A DNA stretch of 41,145 nucleotides from Roseomonas rosulenta (GTDB lineage Bacteria > Pseudomonadota > Alphaproteobacteria > Acetobacterales > Acetobacteraceae), in the NCBI RefSeq assembly GCF_016106005.1, contig NZ_JACADR010000011.1:1-41145 (forward strand), in the 5' to 3' direction. The position numbers and the translations under genes were made by a program. Shown in pieces: positions 16,560 to 24,596 of this stretch (the stretch's first letter is position 1; the number at the start of each line of letters is the position of its first letter). The notes beneath the pieces are model-generated. The model had not been told where the DNA came from. It searched no databases and saw only the letters and a list, made by a program, of their open reading frames with translations.

Positions 16560-17377
16560 CTGCGCCAGGGCGGCGGCGCGTCGTCCTTCTCAGGGCGGCC
16601 GCGGCGCATGCGCCCGCGCGAGAGTTCCGTCACCACGCCGTGCAGCGTGCGCAATTCCTGCTCCGTCACTTCCCCGCGCTCGAACCAGTGACGGAGGTTG
16701 CGCACCATGCCCGGGCGCTTCTCGCGGTTGTCGAGGAAGCCGGTGGCATCGAGCTCGGCCACCAGGCGGTTCAGGAAGCCCTCGAGCTCGCCCTTGGTGG
16801 CGATGCGCGTCTCGTTGGTCATCAGCACGCGCGGCGGCGTCGCCTCGGCCGCCGTCCACCATTCATAGGCCAGGATCATCACGGCCTGGGCCAGGTTCAG
16901 CGACATGTGCTCGGGGTTGAGCGGGTAGCGGACCAGCGTGTCGGCGCAGGCCATGTCCTCGTTCTCGAGCCCCGCGCGTTCCGGGCCGAACAGCACGGCG
17001 GCGCGCAGGCCGCGGGCGGCGATGTCGCGCAGGTCCTCGGCCGCGGCGCGCGCGGTGCGGACAGGCACCACCACATGGCGCGGACGCGGGCAGGTGGCGA
17101 GCACGCGGTGGCAGTCGGCGACCGCGGCGGGGACGCTGTCGAAGACCGTCGCGGCATCGAGAATGGCATCCGCGCCCGAGGCGGAAGGATAGGCATCGGG
17201 CTGCGGCCAGCCATCGCGCGGGGCCACGATGCGCAGATGGAACAGCCCGCCATTGGCCATGGCGCGCGCCGTACTGCCGATGTTGCGCGCCATCTGCGGG
17301 CGGACCAGGACGACGATCGGTGTCTCGCCGGCGGGCGGCGTCAGCGCCGCACGGCCATCCTTCCGCCCGCCGGTCAT
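16556..17377 (-). CDS. trmJ: tRNA (cytidine/uridine-2'-O-)-methyltransferase TrmJ
   Basis: A 273-residue SpoU/SPOUT methyltransferase. The N-terminal [19 protein letters not shown] binds RNA and starts the knot. The three SPOUT motifs follow: [23 protein letters not shown] and [14 protein letters not shown]. The 100-residue C-terminal extension with [17 protein letters not shown] is typical of TrmJ, which methylates position 32 of tRNAs. The start overlaps the stop of the DUF305 gene (ATGA). It shares its terminal CTAG with the convergent small membrane protein gene. Confidence 0.9.
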   Translation of the reverse strand: MTGGRKDGRAALTPPAGETPIVVLVRPQMARNIGSTARAMANGGLFHLRIVAPRDGWPQPDAYPSASGADAILDAATVFDSVPAAVADCHRVLATCPRPRHVVVPVRTARAAAEDLRDIAARGLRAAVLFGPERAGLENEDMACADTLVRYPLNPEHMSLNLAQAVMILAYEWWTAAEATPPRVLMTNETRIATKGELEGFLNRLVAELDATGFLDNREKRPGMVRNLRHWFERGEVTEQELRTLHGVVTELSRGRMRRGRPEKDDAPPPWRS

Positions 17378-17739
17378 CGCGGCGGGGTGCGCGCGAGGAA
17401 GGCGCGCAGCTGCGCGATCTCGGCCTCCTGCGCGCGGATGATGGATTCCGCCAGGGCGCGCATCTCCGGATCGCTGCCGTGGCGCAGCACCACGTTGGCC
17501 ATGTCGATCGCTCCCTGGTGGTGCGGGATCATCCCGGCGGCGAAGTCGCGATCGGCATTGCCGGTGTAGCGGATGCCCATGTCGCGATGCATGCGGTCGT
17601 TGGCGGCGCGGAATTCCCGCGTCGAGGCGGTCTCCTGCGTGCCGCGCGCGGCTGGCGCGCCGTGGCCCTGGTGGCCCTGCTGCGCGGCGGCGGGCAGTGC
17701 GAAAAGGGCGGCGGCGAGGGTGATGACAATGCGGTTCAT
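17374..17739 (-). CDS. DUF305 family exported protein
   Basis: A 121-residue protein with a signal peptide ([19 protein letters not shown], cleavage before QQG) and a single DUF305 domain. The hallmark [12 protein letters not shown] is at 70-81, and there is a further [15 protein letters not shown] region. A His-rich GHQGHG follows the signal. The family is a periplasmic ferritin-like four-helix bundle often linked with copper or silver handling; binding here is inferred. The ATG at 17739 has GGGA about 10 bases upstream, but that Shine-Dalgarno lies in the arm of a hairpin at 17750-17772. Confidence 0.88.
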   Translation of the reverse strand: MNRIVITLAAALFALPAAAQQGHQGHGAPAARGTQETASTREFRAANDRMHRDMGIRYTGNADRDFAAGMIPHHQGAIDMANVVLRHGSDPEMRALAESIIRAQEAEIAQLRAFLARTPPR

Positions 17740-17749
17740 GGGTGTGTTT

Positions 17750-17772
17750 CCCGGCGGGTTGTGACCGCCGGG
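17750..17772 (-). promoter_or_regulatory. Perfect 8-bp hairpin overlapping the DUF305 ribosome binding site
   Basis: Arms CCCGGCGG and CCGCCGGG flank a 7-base loop. The last bases of the 3' arm form the GGG(A) Shine-Dalgarno of the DUF305 gene, and the hairpin starts 28 bases after the cysS stop. It could end cysS transcription (although no T-run follows) or hide the ribosome binding site. Confidence 0.55.
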
Positions 17773-17800
17773 GAGGCTGGGGTTTCCCATCGTCGGAAGG

Positions 17801-19303
17801 TCAAGCGCGGCGCCAGGTGGTGCCCCCGGCGCCGTCCTCGAGGATGATGCCGCGCGCCTTGAGCTCGTCGCGGATGCGGTCGGCCTCGGCCCAGTCCTTG
17901 GCCTTGCGGGCAGCGAGGCGGGCAGCGATGGCGGATTCGACGTCCAGTTCCATGGTCCCGTCGGCACGCGTTACCCGGAGCGTCGCGTCGCCGGCGGTCA
18001 CCCTGAACGCGCCTGGCTCGGCCCAGAGGTTATGGGTGGCGGCCTTGAGCCAATGCTGCGGATCGGTCTGACCGATGCCGAGAACCTCACCGGCGCGCCG
18101 CATCGCCGCGGCGGCCTCACCGATCATGGGCGCGCGCGGCATCGGCAGGCGGTCCATTACCGCACTGGTCGAGCCACCGATCGTCAGCACGTTCTCGACG
18201 GTCCGCAGGTCCCGCAGGCGCGCCAGGGCGAGCGGCGTGTTGAGATCGTCCAACAGCGGCTCCAGCGCCCATTCTGCGAGGCGCCTCACGGTATCGGAAT
18301 CAGCGACTTCAGGCGCGCGATCCAGCATGGCGTAGAGGCTGTCGAGTTCGGACTTTGCCTCCTCGAGGCCGGCAGTCGTGAAGTCGAGCGCCTGGCGGTA
18401 CTGCGTGCGCAACAGGAGCAGGCGGAAGGCCTCGCCAAAGCGCCATCCCTTGGCGAGCACATCGCGCACCGTCAAAAAATTACCGAGCGACTTCGACATC
18501 TTCTCGCCATCCACCAGCAGCATGCCGTTGTGCAGCCAGTAGTTCGCGAAGGCGTGGCCGGGGAAGGCGCAGACGGATTGCGCGACCTCGTTCTCGTGGT
18601 GCGGGAAGATCAGGTCGTGGCCGCCTCCATGGATGTCGAACTCCTCGCCGAGATGCTTCCAGGACATGGCGGAGCATTCGATATGCCAGCCCGGCCGCCC
18701 GCGGCCCCAGGGGCTGTCCCAGCCGGGCGTGGCTTCGTCCGAGGGCTTCCACAGCACGAAGTCCCCGGCATCGCGCTTGTAGGGCGCGACATCGACGCGC
18801 GCGCCGGCCAGCAGCTCATCCGGCGTGCGGCCCGAAAGCTTCCCATACTCGGCGAAGGAGGACACTGAGAACAGCACATGCCCATCCGCCGCATAGGCGT
18901 GGCCATTGGCGATCAGGCGTTCGATCAGCGCGATCATCTCGGCGATGTGGCCGGTGGCGCGCGGTTCCACATCCGGCGGCAGGGCGCCGATCGCGGCCAT
19001 GTCGGCGTGGAAATCGGCGGTGGTGCGGGCGGTGATGGCGGCGATGGGCTCGCCCGATTCACGGGCGCGCGCGTTGATCTTGTCATCCACGTCGGTGATG
19101 TTCCGCACGTAGGTCACGCGCGGGTAGATCCGCCGCAGCAGCCGCGCGAGCACGTCGAACACCACGACCGGCCGGGCATTGCCCAGGTGGGCCAGGTCGT
19201 AGACCGTCGGGCCGCAGACATACATCCGCACATGGGTCGGATCGATCGGCACGAAGCGACGCTTCGTGCGCGCGGCGCTGTCATGGAGGAAGAGGTCTGT
19301 CAT
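17801..19303 (-). CDS. cysS: Cysteinyl-tRNA synthetase
   Basis: A 500-residue class I synthetase with the CysRS signatures: zinc ligands in [18 protein letters not shown] and PHHENE, the HIGH-like HLGN in [10 protein letters not shown], and EKMSKSLGN. The C-terminal [15 protein letters not shown] is the usual anticodon-side helix. It charges tRNA-Cys. The ATG at 19303 is well placed for the canonical start MTDLFLHDS. It lies 148 bases after the gltX stop on the same strand. The interval contains a strong inverted repeat. Confidence 0.97.
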   Translation of the reverse strand: MTDLFLHDSAARTKRRFVPIDPTHVRMYVCGPTVYDLAHLGNARPVVVFDVLARLLRRIYPRVTYVRNITDVDDKINARARESGEPIAAITARTTADFHADMAAIGALPPDVEPRATGHIAEMIALIERLIANGHAYAADGHVLFSVSSFAEYGKLSGRTPDELLAGARVDVAPYKRDAGDFVLWKPSDEATPGWDSPWGRGRPGWHIECSAMSWKHLGEEFDIHGGGHDLIFPHHENEVAQSVCAFPGHAFANYWLHNGMLLVDGEKMSKSLGNFLTVRDVLAKGWRFGEAFRLLLLRTQYRQALDFTTAGLEEAKSELDSLYAMLDRAPEVADSDTVRRLAEWALEPLLDDLNTPLALARLRDLRTVENVLTIGGSTSAVMDRLPMPRAPMIGEAAAAMRRAGEVLGIGQTDPQHWLKAATHNLWAEPGAFRVTAGDATLRVTRADGTMELDVESAIAARLAARKAKDWAEADRIRDELKARGIILEDGAGGTTWRRA

Positions 19304-19347
19304 GGCGGTCCGTCAGGCGTCGGAGGTCGTGGGCGTGGCGCAGGCGC

Positions 19348-19368
19348 GCGGGGAAGGACCTTCCCCGC
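19348..19368. repeat. Perfect 21-base palindrome between gltX and cysS
   Basis: Ten-base arms (GCGGGGAAGG and CCTTCCCCGC) are separated by a single A. As a hairpin this leaves nine pairs and a GAC loop. It lies in the 148-base gap after gltX and before cysS. There is no T-run on the minus strand, so it may be an operator, a REP-like element or a factor-dependent terminator. Confidence 0.65.
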
Positions 19369-19451
19369 AGGGGCGGTTCAGCGACAGAGCGCGGATGCGC
19401 GGGGCCTGGACGCGGACATGGGTTGCTTTGTGCGCCGAAGCCCGGCGCGGT

Positions 19452-20786
19452 TCAAGCGCCCGATGAGATCCTGAGGCGCAGCGCCGCCCGGTCCTGCCCG
19501 ATCAGGGGCAGCAGCGTGCCGAGGTCGGGGCCGTGCTCCTCGCCCGTCAGGGCCAGGCGCAGGGGCAGGAACAGCGCCTTGCCTTTGCGGCCCGTGGCGG
19601 CCTTGAGCGCGCCGGTCCAGGCGCCCCAGGTCGCGCCGTCCCAGGGTTCGGGCGGCAGGGCGGCCAGCGCGGCGGTGAGGAAATCCGCCTCGCCCTCCTG
19701 CACCGGTGGGACGATCGTGCCGCGCACCACGTCGAACCAGGGCCGGGCCTCGCGCATCAGGTCGAGATTGCCGCGCACGGCGAGCCAGAAGGCCTCGTCC
19801 GCGCCCTCGGGCAGGCGGTCGGTAACCGCGGCGAAGGGGGCTTCGTGCAGCACGCGGCGGTTCAGCGCCAGCATCTGCCGCGTGTCGAAGCGCGCGCTGG
19901 CATGCGAGACGCGGCCGATGTCCCAGGCGGGCGCGAGGTCGCGCGGCAGCCCCGGCACCGGATCGGCCGAGGTGCCGAGCGCGGCCAGGTAGCCCGCCAG
20001 CGCCGCCGGCTCGATGCCGTCCTTGCGCAGGTGGCGCAGCGAGATCGAGCCCAGGCGCTTGGACAGCGCCCCACCCTCCTGGTCGGTCAGCAGAGGCAGG
20101 TGCGCGAAGTTCAGGTGCATCGGGTTGCCGCCGAGCGCGGCATAAAGGTCGAGCTGGATGCCCGTGTTGGTGACGTGGTCCTCGCCGCGGATCACGTGGG
20201 TGATGCCCATCTCGAGGTCGTCGACCACGCTCGTGAAGGTGTAGAGCGGCGATCCGTCCGCGCGCACCAGCACGGGGTCGGAGATGGCGGAGAGCTTCAC
20301 GCTGCGCTCCCCCAGCACCAGATCGTGCCAGGCGACGCTGCGCGGGGAGAGCATGAAGCGCCAATAGGGCTGCTTGCCATTGGCGATGGCGCGCTCGATC
20401 TGCTCCTGCGTCATGCGCAGCGCCTCCCGGTCGTACAAGGGCGGCTTGCCCTCGCGCCGGCGGCGCTCGCGCTTGTAGGCGAGTTCCTCCTCGGTCTCGA
20501 AGCAGGGGTAGATCCGGCCCGCGGCCTTCAGCGCCTCGGCCGCGGCGGCGTAGCGGTCGAGACGGTCCGACTGCGCGACCCGCTCGCTCCAGTCGAGGCC
20601 GAGCCAGCGCAGGTCCTCCTCGATCGCCGTGGCGAATTCGGGCTTGGAGCGTTCGAGGTCGGTGTCGTCGAGCCGCAGCAGGAATTCGCCGCCATGCCGG
20701 CGTGCATGCAGCCAGTTGGCGAGCGCCACGCGGGCATTGCCGACATGCAGCAGCCCGGTCGGCGAAGGGGCGAAGCGGAGTTTCAT
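19452..20786 (-). CDS. gltX: Glutamyl-tRNA synthetase (GluRS2-like)
   Basis: A 444-residue class I glutamyl-tRNA synthetase. The HIGH-like HVGN is in PTGLLHVGNARVA, and the catalytic loop is ALSKRLGSIS. The usual first lysine of KLSKR is alanine here. ALSKRLG/GLSKRLG loops and the segment HLRKDGIEPAALAGYLAALG are typical of the second GluRS type of alphaproteobacteria, which tends to charge tRNA-Gln with Glu. It starts at the ATG at 20786, overlapping the preceding small gene (ATGA). It is the last of a chain of overlapped genes that begins with nadE. Confidence 0.92.
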   Translation of the reverse strand: MKLRFAPSPTGLLHVGNARVALANWLHARRHGGEFLLRLDDTDLERSKPEFATAIEEDLRWLGLDWSERVAQSDRLDRYAAAAEALKAAGRIYPCFETEEELAYKRERRRREGKPPLYDREALRMTQEQIERAIANGKQPYWRFMLSPRSVAWHDLVLGERSVKLSAISDPVLVRADGSPLYTFTSVVDDLEMGITHVIRGEDHVTNTGIQLDLYAALGGNPMHLNFAHLPLLTDQEGGALSKRLGSISLRHLRKDGIEPAALAGYLAALGTSADPVPGLPRDLAPAWDIGRVSHASARFDTRQMLALNRRVLHEAPFAAVTDRLPEGADEAFWLAVRGNLDLMREARPWFDVVRGTIVPPVQEGEADFLTAALAALPPEPWDGATWGAWTGALKAATGRKGKALFLPLRLALTGEEHGPDLGTLLPLIGQDRAALRLRISSGA

Positions 20787-21091
20787 CGGTTCGGATCGAT
20801 CGCCTGGTAGTCGGTGTCGGCACGGCGCGTGGCGGGGGTGGCGATGCAGTGGTCGAGCCAGGGCTTCAGTTCGAAGGCTGGCGCGATCGCGTATTCGCCG
20901 AAGGACAGGTAGGCCTCGCGCAACGCCTCGGACGTCGCGTATTCGCCGCGCAGCGCCTCGACCTGGTCGCGCACGAAGCGGCGGGCGTATTCGGCCGCCG
21001 CCTCGGCGCTGGCGAAGCCGTCCACGGACCATTCCTCGTCCGGTTCCTGGTCATGCGCGAAGTCGCCGCAAAGCACCTGGAAGCCGCTCAC
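20783..21091 (-). CDS. Small acidic protein, paralogue of the next upstream gene
   Basis: A 102-residue protein of unknown family. It begins with FQVLCGDFAHD, has a helix FASAEAAAEYARRFVRDQVE at 26-45 followed by an FGEYA segment at 64-68, and ends in AIDPNR. The same order (GDFA, ARRYVRD, YGEDA, LDPRR) occurs in the 128-residue protein encoded just upstream, so the two arose by duplication. It starts with GTG at 21091, overlapping that gene by GTGA, and stops in the gltX start (ATGA). No signal peptide or membrane segment. Function not known. Confidence 0.75.
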   Translation of the reverse strand: MSGFQVLCGDFAHDQEPDEEWSVDGFASAEAAAEYARRFVRDQVEALRGEYATSEALREAYLSFGEYAIAPAFELKPWLDHCIATPATRRADTDYQAIDPNR

Positions 21092-21474
21092 GCCTCCTCC
21101 TCGTCCGCGTCATCCGCGTCGCGGCGGGGGTCGAGCACGCGCCAGTTGCGGTCTTCGGCGTCGCGCACAGGCTGATCGGCGAAGTCCTTCAGTTCCGAGC
21201 GGCTGACCCAGCCATCGTCGCCCGCACCCAGCACCTCGGCATCCTCACCATAGGCGAACCAGGCGTCGAGCACGGCCTTGGCGTCCATGCCCGGGGCGCG
21301 GCAGCGTTCGACGGAATCGCGCACGTAGCGGCGGGCGAAGGCGTTGGCGTGCTCGATGCTTTCGAAGCCGGTCACCGTCTCGACCGGTTCGGAGCCATTG
21401 GCACCGGACATGTCCATGATCTGCACGGCGAAGTCGCCTTGCGGGAAGACCTGCGCCTCGAATTCCTGACTCAC
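21088..21474 (-). CDS. Small acidic protein, paralogue of the next downstream gene
   Basis: A 128-residue protein of unknown family. Shared features with the 102-residue neighbour are GDFA at 13-16, the helix FESIEHANAFARRYVRDSVE at 37-56, YGEDAE at 75-80 and LDPRR near the end, followed by an acidic tail (DADDADEEEA). It lacks cysteines expected for metal or redox roles and has no signal peptide. The start is GTG at 21474, with GGAG 7 bases upstream, and overlaps the preceding gene by GTGA. Composition matches the surrounding housekeeping genes (about 68% GC by count of 21181-21240). Function not known. Confidence 0.75.
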   Translation of the reverse strand: MSQEFEAQVFPQGDFAVQIMDMSGANGSEPVETVTGFESIEHANAFARRYVRDSVERCRAPGMDAKAVLDAWFAYGEDAEVLGAGDDGWVSRSELKDFADQPVRDAEDRNWRVLDPRRDADDADEEEA

Positions 21475-21986
21475 GCGCTTTCTCCATCCTCTACAGGACG
21501 GGCGAGCGTTCTGATCACTCTGAAACCAAGCCCCTCGAAATCGATAAGGCGCTCAATATCGTTCGTTGTGCAATCGCGCGCCTCGTAGCCAAGAAGACGC
21601 AGACCGATAGCTTTCAATGGATAACGCGTCTCGCGCTGGTCGGCTTCATCAACCAAGTAGACCCACTTTGGTTCCCTGGCCTTAGCCTGATCGAAGAACG
21701 CTTTAGGATCCTTCAGGTATTCGTCGATGGCGAGAAGAATGTCAGTGCGACCTAGACTTCGTGGCATCAAATCCGTACCATGAACTCGCTCGCGCCGCCT
21801 CCCTCCGGCTTTACTTTTCCGCGCCGGCCTTGCCCGTTCGTCGACAAGGGCCTCTAGGCGAGCGAGTTCGTCGGGCCTGTCGGCGAAATATCTACGGACG
21901 TTATCTCGAACCCTCGCGAGACCGGCACTATCCACCGTCTCGATAACAGCGGCGGCCTGCTCCAAGGTATAGGCTTTGCTGCTCAA
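21471..21986 (-). CDS. Uncharacterised AT-richer gene between nadE and the small paralogues
   Basis: A 171-residue protein that I do not recognise with certainty. Residues 7-50 are helical and charged, 55-67 are a basic linker (RKSKAGGRRR), and 78-159 form a second domain starting GRTDILLAIDEYLKDP, then WVYLVDEADQRETRYPLKAIG. That order (AIDEY helix, Phe-containing turn, then a Tyr-Pro-Lys-Ala strand) recalls the N-terminal head domain of ScoMcrA-type modification-dependent endonucleases; this is a weak resemblance. GC is about 55% over 21481-21600, well below its neighbours, which suggests acquisition. The likely start is TTG at 21986, overlapping the nadE stop by TTGA. The stop overlaps the next start by GTGA. 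Confidence 0.65.
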   Translation of the reverse strand: MSSKAYTLEQAAAVIETVDSAGLARVRDNVRRYFADRPDELARLEALVDERARPARKSKAGGRRRERVHGTDLMPRSLGRTDILLAIDEYLKDPKAFFDQAKAREPKWVYLVDEADQRETRYPLKAIGLRLLGYEARDCTTNDIERLIDFEGLGFRVIRTLARPVEDGESA

Positions 21987-23653
21987 GACACCAGCGCCGT
22001 GAAGCCGTTGGTGATCGGGTAGCGCCGGTCGCGGCCAAAGGCGCGTGGCGTGATCTTTACCCCCGGCGGCGCCTGGCGGCGCTTGTATTCGGCGCGGTCC
22101 AGCAGCTTCCACACGCGCAGGACCAGCGCGCGGTCATGGCCTTCGGCGACCAGCGCATCGACCGACTTCTCGCCCTCGATCAGCCCTTCCAGGATGGCGT
22201 CCAGCACGTCGTACGGCGGCAGGCTGTCCTGGTCCTTCTGGTCGGGGCGCAGCTCGGCGGACGGCGGCTTGGTGATGACGCGCTCGGGCATGACCAGCCC
22301 ATCGGGGCCCTTCGCATCCGCGGGGCGATGCGCGTTGCGCCAGCGGCACAGCGCGAAGACCATGGTCTTGTAGACATCCTTCAGCACGGAATAGCCGCCG
22401 GCCATGTCGCCATAGATGGTGGCGTAGCCGGTGCTCATCTCCGACTTGTTGCCGGTGGTCAGCAGCATCGAGCCGAACTTGTTGGACAGCGCCATCAGCG
22501 TGACGCCGCGGATGCGCGACTGGATATTCTCCTCGGTGATGTCAGGCGGGCGGTTGCCGAAGGCCGGCGCCAGCATCGCGCCGAAGGCCTCCATCGCCGG
22601 GCCGATGCCGATGGTGTCGTAGCGGATGCCGAGCAGGCGCGCGCATGCCGCCGCGTCCTCCAGGCTTTCGCCGCTGGTGTAGGGCGATGGCATCATCACC
22701 GCATGGACGCGGTCTGCGCCCAAGGCATCCACCGCGACCGCGGCCGAGATGGCGGAATCGATCCCACCCGAAAGCCCCAGCACCACGCCGGGGAAGCCGT
22801 TCTTGTCCACGTAGTCGCGCAGGCCGAGCGTCATCGCGCCATAGATCTGGCCGAGACGATCGGGCAGGCGCGCCACCTCGCCCGGCGTGCAGACCAGGCG
22901 CTCGCCCTCGCGCCGCCATTCGGTCAGCACGACGTGTTCCTCGAACATCGGCAGCAGCTGCGCGAGCGACCGGTCGGGGTTCAGCACGAAGGAGGCGCCG
23001 TCGAAGACGATCTCGTCCTGCCCGCCCACCTGGCCCAGGAAGACGAAGGGCAGCCCGGTCTCGACCACGCGCGCGACCGCCAGCGGCAGGCGCTGCTTCT
23101 CGTGCTTGTCGGCCTCGAAGGGGGAGCCGTTGATCGAGAGCAGCATCTCCGCGCCGGTCTCGCACAGCGTCTCGGCGACGGTGGGCAGCCACCAATCCTC
23201 GCAGACCATCAGCCCGATGCGGAAGCCGCGGAAGGGGATGGGGCCGGGCACCGGCCCGGCATCGAAGACGCGCTTCTCGTCAAACACGCCGTAGTTGGGC
23301 AACTCGTGCTTTGCGCGGCGGGCGGCGATGCGTCCGCCTTCCAGCAGGAAGGCGGCGTTGTAGAGCTTGTCGCCATCCTGCCAGGGGCCACCCACGATCA
23401 GCCCCGGCCCGCCATCGGCGGTCTCGGCGGCGAGTGCGGCGATCACGTCGGCGCAGGCGGCGACATAGGCCGGCTTGCGCACCAGGTCCTCGGGCAGGTA
23501 GCCGCCGACCGAGAATTCCGGCGTCACCACCAGGTCGGCGCCAAGGCGCGCGCCCTCCGCCCGTGCGGCGCGGATGCGCTCCGCATTGGCGCGCAGCGCG
23601 CCGACATGCGTGGTGTTGATCTGGGCAAGCGCGATCTTCAGCGTGTCGGCCAT
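21983..23653 (-). CDS. nadE: Glutamine-dependent NAD+ synthetase
   Basis: A 556-residue two-domain NadE. The N-terminal third is a nitrilase-type glutaminase (ALAQINTTHVGAL at the start; catalytic Glu in VTPEFSVGG, Lys in AKHELPNYGVFDE and Cys in MVCEDWW). The C-terminal half is the synthetase with the ATP loop LGLSGGIDSA and MLLTTGNKSEMSTGY. It converts nicotinate adenine dinucleotide to NAD using ammonia released from glutamine. The ATG at 23653 lies 34 bases after the DMT transporter stop. PncB, the entry enzyme of the same salvage route, is two genes further upstream. Confidence 0.97.
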   Translation of the reverse strand: MADTLKIALAQINTTHVGALRANAERIRAARAEGARLGADLVVTPEFSVGGYLPEDLVRKPAYVAACADVIAALAAETADGGPGLIVGGPWQDGDKLYNAAFLLEGGRIAARRAKHELPNYGVFDEKRVFDAGPVPGPIPFRGFRIGLMVCEDWWLPTVAETLCETGAEMLLSINGSPFEADKHEKQRLPLAVARVVETGLPFVFLGQVGGQDEIVFDGASFVLNPDRSLAQLLPMFEEHVVLTEWRREGERLVCTPGEVARLPDRLGQIYGAMTLGLRDYVDKNGFPGVVLGLSGGIDSAISAAVAVDALGADRVHAVMMPSPYTSGESLEDAAACARLLGIRYDTIGIGPAMEAFGAMLAPAFGNRPPDITEENIQSRIRGVTLMALSNKFGSMLLTTGNKSEMSTGYATIYGDMAGGYSVLKDVYKTMVFALCRWRNAHRPADAKGPDGLVMPERVITKPPSAELRPDQKDQDSLPPYDVLDAILEGLIEGEKSVDALVAEGHDRALVLRVWKLLDRAEYKRRQAPPGVKITPRAFGRDRRYPITNGFTALVS

Positions 23654-23687
23654 GATGGGCGGAACCTAGGGATGGGGGGCCACAGGG

Positions 23688-24515
23688 TCAACGCGAGGCC
23701 GCGACGCCGAAGACCATCCCCGCCGTCACCACCGCGACACCGGCCAGGCCCGCCGCGCCCAGCGGCTCGCCCAGCAGCGGCCACGCCGCCAGGGCCGTCA
23801 TGCCCGGCACCAGGGAGGTGATGGTACTGGTCGTCGCCGCCCCCAGCGCATTCATCGCGCGGGTGAACAGGAAGCCCGCCACCAGCACCGCAAAGACGCC
23901 CTGGTACACAAGCTGGAAGGCCAGCGCGCCGGCGGAGACGCCCGCGAAGCCTTGCAGGCCCGCCACGCTCCACCACACCACCAGAGTGACCGGCGCCGCG
24001 CAGAGCGCGACCGCGAGCGTCGCATCGAGCGCCGAGACCCCCCAGCGGCGCACGAAGGCCATGTAGACGGCCCAGGACATGCCGCCGGCGAGGAAGATCA
24101 GGTCGCCGCGCCAAGCCCCCGGATGGTCGCGGAAGGTGTCGAAGGCGAGCAGGCCCACGCCGGTCGCGACCAGGGCGAGCGAGACGAGCCGCCGCGCCGT
24201 CCAGCCTTCCCCGAAGGCGATCCACCAGACCAGCGCGATGTGGAAGGGCAGCATCCCCGGCAGCATGACCCCGCCATGCGCCGCGGGCGCGAAGGTGAAG
24301 GCCAGGTAGGCGGCATAGGGGAAGCCGAAGCCGGCGAAGACCGTGAGCACCAGCCCGCGCCCCGGCGGCAGGCGCGGCCAGCCGCGGGCCGCCACCAACG
24401 CAAGCGCGGCGACGAAGGCCCCGCCATGGCGCAGCATCAGCGTGTCGATGGGTGCGAGGCCCTGGTGCGGCGAGAGCCGTGCGGTCAGCAGGAAGCCGGT
24501 CCAGACGAACAGCAC
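23688..24515 (-). CDS. EamA/DMT transporter with an unclear start
   Basis: At least 275 residues with nine to ten hydrophobic helices and the EamA landmarks FAPAAHGG and HPGAWRGDL, shared with the paralogue at 12955-13845. The earliest usable start codon is GTG at 24515, which cuts into helix 1. The 27 codons before it, back to the stop of the solute-binding gene, are coding-like (they read RERRIGFACAFGV just before the GTG) but contain no ATG, GTG or TTG. Either the true start is non-standard, a base is wrong, or the gene is damaged. It sits between pncB and nadE, so the substrate may be an NAD precursor. Confidence 0.75.
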   Translation of the reverse strand: MLFVWTGFLLTARLSPHQGLAPIDTLMLRHGGAFVAALALVAARGWPRLPPGRGLVLTVFAGFGFPYAAYLAFTFAPAAHGGVMLPGMLPFHIALVWWIAFGEGWTARRLVSLALVATGVGLLAFDTFRDHPGAWRGDLIFLAGGMSWAVYMAFVRRWGVSALDATLAVALCAAPVTLVVWWSVAGLQGFAGVSAGALAFQLVYQGVFAVLVAGFLFTRAMNALGAATTSTITSLVPGMTALAAWPLLGEPLGAAGLAGVAVVTAGMVFGVAASR

Positions 24516-24596
24516 ACCGAAGGCGCACGCGAAGCCGATGCGCCGTTCGCGCGTCCGCGCTGCGCTGGTCGCCGCAGGTGCCGGCGCGCCGACGGC

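Noticed and set aside
17740-17967. An upstream extension of the DUF305 protein to 17967
   Set aside because: It would lie inside cysS and remove the clear signal peptide from the N-terminus.
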